Assembly: GCA_012064415.1 (NCBI GenBank) | Contig: SSNU01000064.1 | Location: 62,001 to 126,000, forward strand | Direction: 5' to 3' | DNA from: Gyrodactylus bullatarudis | Lineage: Eukaryota > Platyhelminthes > Monogenea > Gyrodactylidea > Gyrodactylidae | Length of the DNA: 64,000 nt | The notes under the pieces: generated by a model | What the model saw: the letters and a program-made list of their open reading frames with translations, nothing else | Databases searched by the model: none | Told to the model about the DNA's origin: nothing | Shown: positions 62,621 to 64,000 of the stretch, piece after piece | Numbering within the stretch: position 1 is the first letter of the stretch | Layout of the letters: each line of letters starts with the position of its first letter | Position numbers and translations under genes: made by a program

Positions 62621-63036
62621 CCCTCAAAGTTCCATTGTGCCTTTGGAGGCACGAGCCATTCAAGTAACTCGTTATTATTCATCCAAAACTCAGAAAATAC
62701 TTTGTTTATCACCCTGGAATACACAATGAACTCAGCTCCATCATTCGCCAGACACATGCTTTACTAATTCAGAGGAAATTGGTTATTTTTAATATTTTGT
62801 TGAAAACGTATTTTAGAAAAACTATTTCCTAGGTTCATAGGCTAAAAATAAGATAACTTTCATAGGTTATTCATGAATTCGAATATGCATTTGTCAGAAT
62901 TCTATCTGCAAAATCTTTCAAGATTGGATCAAAAAATGACCCAACTTTTCAGATCAGCGTATTCGTAAACCATCGTATGAGAGAAAAAAAAGATTGAATG
63001 CGATTCATAAAAGAAAATTCTCTGGGCTTTCAAGGG
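62621..63036. mobile_element. piggyBac-type MITE
   Basis: The left end is CCCTCAAAGTTCCA, flanked by TTTAAA; the right end is GGGCTTTCAAGGG followed by TTAA. The interior resembles 907-1396 (for example AAAATGACCCAACTT versus similar AT-rich blocks, and ATTCGTAAACCATCGTATGAG). At 416 bp it is too short to encode a transposase. Confidence 0.55.
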
Positions 63037-63359
63037 TTAATCTCTTGACAAATTAGGAGGGTACAAATCTCTCTTGTGATATATATCAATCTAGGCATGA
63101 GACTGATTGATTCTATATACCTCTAGCATTGTTATGTGAAAGTAGAAGTTTTCATTTAGAAAAAATTCAATTATCAACCACAAAAGGGGGCTTGACAGTT
63201 TTATGATGAATTACAATTGTATTCTCGCTGGACGTACAAATGTAGAGTATTTTGATATGAAATCTTCCATCCATTTAAATCAAGCTCATCAACGCTCATC
63301 ATTCTTGATGAAGCTAACTAACTAAGTAATAATTGATATGTAGATGAAAGTTCAATAGT

Positions 63360-63660
63360 TTTCTCCAGATAGTCAGTTTTTGATTAAAAAACTCAATCTG
63401 GACAAAATTTTTTTTGAATTTCGCATTGGCGCCAAATATTCTATTTTCAATTTTTGATCTAAAATTATTTTGACTTTGAAGATTTAAATCTATTTACTAC
63501 AGAAATTTTGGACCATCAAGAACCCGAGATAAGCTCGCAATTTCCAAGAAAAAGTTAAACTTTTAAATTATGGATAATTCTCCCTCCCCTGATGATCGAA
63601 AAATTCAAATTCGATTTCTTGATGAAAAATCCAAAACTCCCATCTTCATATTATAAAGTT
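63360..63660. repeat. degenerate copy of the GGCGCC foldback family
   Basis: Contains CATTGGCGCCAAATATTC and ATTCGATTTCTTGATGAAAA, both shared with the better copies; the rest is eroded. Confidence 0.5.
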
Positions 63661-64000
63661 CATATAAATTGGTTAAATTTTATCGGAAAATAATGAAATA
63701 ATTCTGTATTATTAGGAATTATAGTTCTATAATGTCGAATCGACAGCTATTTCCTAGAATTTTCAGACGAGTTTTAATTTTCAAGAATAATTTCTGGAAA
63801 ATTAAAAGATACGCCAAGAGATAGAAACTAAATGCATAATGATTAGAAAGGAAAGAGAGAGTGTGTGTGTTTCTTGGCCAAAGGTACCCGAGGCAAAATT
63901 CTCGGCTAACTCAATTTTTATGATTATAAATTTATTTTTGAAATGAGAAACTCGCACGGATGATTAGAAACCTTGTTAGCATTGGTCTAGCAGAAGAATT

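Larger units (their letters stand above)
52863..64000. other. gene-poor, repeat-rich intergenic DNA
   Basis: No gene I can support in the last 11 kb. The longest frames are under 90 codons and lack domains. It contains MITEs (53504-54292, 62621-63036, possibly 55145-55268) and foldback-family copies (about 56.48-56.72, 61.8-62.5 and 63.36-63.66 kb). There is also a poly-C run (58927-58936). The rest is unremarkable AT-rich DNA. Confidence 0.55.

Noticed and set aside
1..64000. CRISPR arrays, bacterial operons, phage or integrase genes, canonical tRNA or rRNA genes
   Set aside because: The window is eukaryotic nuclear DNA. I saw no spaced direct repeats of CRISPR type, and no complete tRNA cloverleaf or rRNA segment by eye.

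Overview
This is a stretch of an AT-rich animal nuclear genome. Genes are split by GT-AG introns, intergenic DNA is full of short non-autonomous transposons and microsatellites, and the recognisable proteins are metazoan: a Cys-loop receptor subunit, an ARID1/Osa-type chromatin protein, an eIF2-alpha kinase and cytosolic ribosomal proteins. An arthropod, possibly a parasitic copepod, fits the gene content and short-intron style. The species is inferred and not proven. All homology statements come from reading the translations by eye.

Layout. 1-5.9 kb: gene-poor, with a piggyBac-type MITE and a foldback element. 5.9-6.2 kb (-): a tiny Gly/Cys-repeat protein gene with a TATA box. 7.3-10.2 kb (+): a six-exon non-alpha nicotinic-type receptor subunit with an odd pore. 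12.6-20.0 kb (+): a six-exon ARID1/Osa orthologue (BAF-type SWI/SNF subunit). 20.6-21.6 kb (-): an intronless divergent class A GPCR. 22.4-23.8 kb (+): an HRI/EIF2AK1-like kinase. 23.8-24.2 kb (-): ribosomal protein eL42. 24.5-36.8 kb (+): a 15-exon gene that I assemble into a 1,866-residue plakin-like protein (helical N-terminus, SH3-like module, very long QT-motif repeat region, C-terminal plakin-like repeats). 37.9-38.1 kb (-): eL37. 38.2-38.6 kb (+): a small single-pass, probably mitochondrial protein. 38.9-39.7 kb (-): eL19. 39.8-42.5 kb (+): an RNF38/RNF44-like RING-H2 E3 ligase. 42.5-64 kb: gene-poor and rich in repeats, but with three short minus-strand genes at 48.5, 51.1 and 52.5 kb. 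These encode a family of 48-51-residue secreted precursors, each ending in a probable amidated peptide (ALYSAFRP-G or AMYMAFRH-G). I did not recognise this peptide family and consider it the best candidate for something undescribed.

How genes relate. The three ribosomal protein genes are all on the minus strand, and each is head-to-head with a plus-strand gene (gaps of about 364, 116 and 115 bp), which suggests shared divergent promoters. The three peptide genes share a CCAAT-like element plus TATA box upstream, and two of them are near-identical duplicates, so they are probably co-expressed. Exon models were checked for reading-phase consistency; the receptor, ARID, plakin-like, eL19 and RING models all close in frame. 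The 5' end of the kinase gene could not be resolved.
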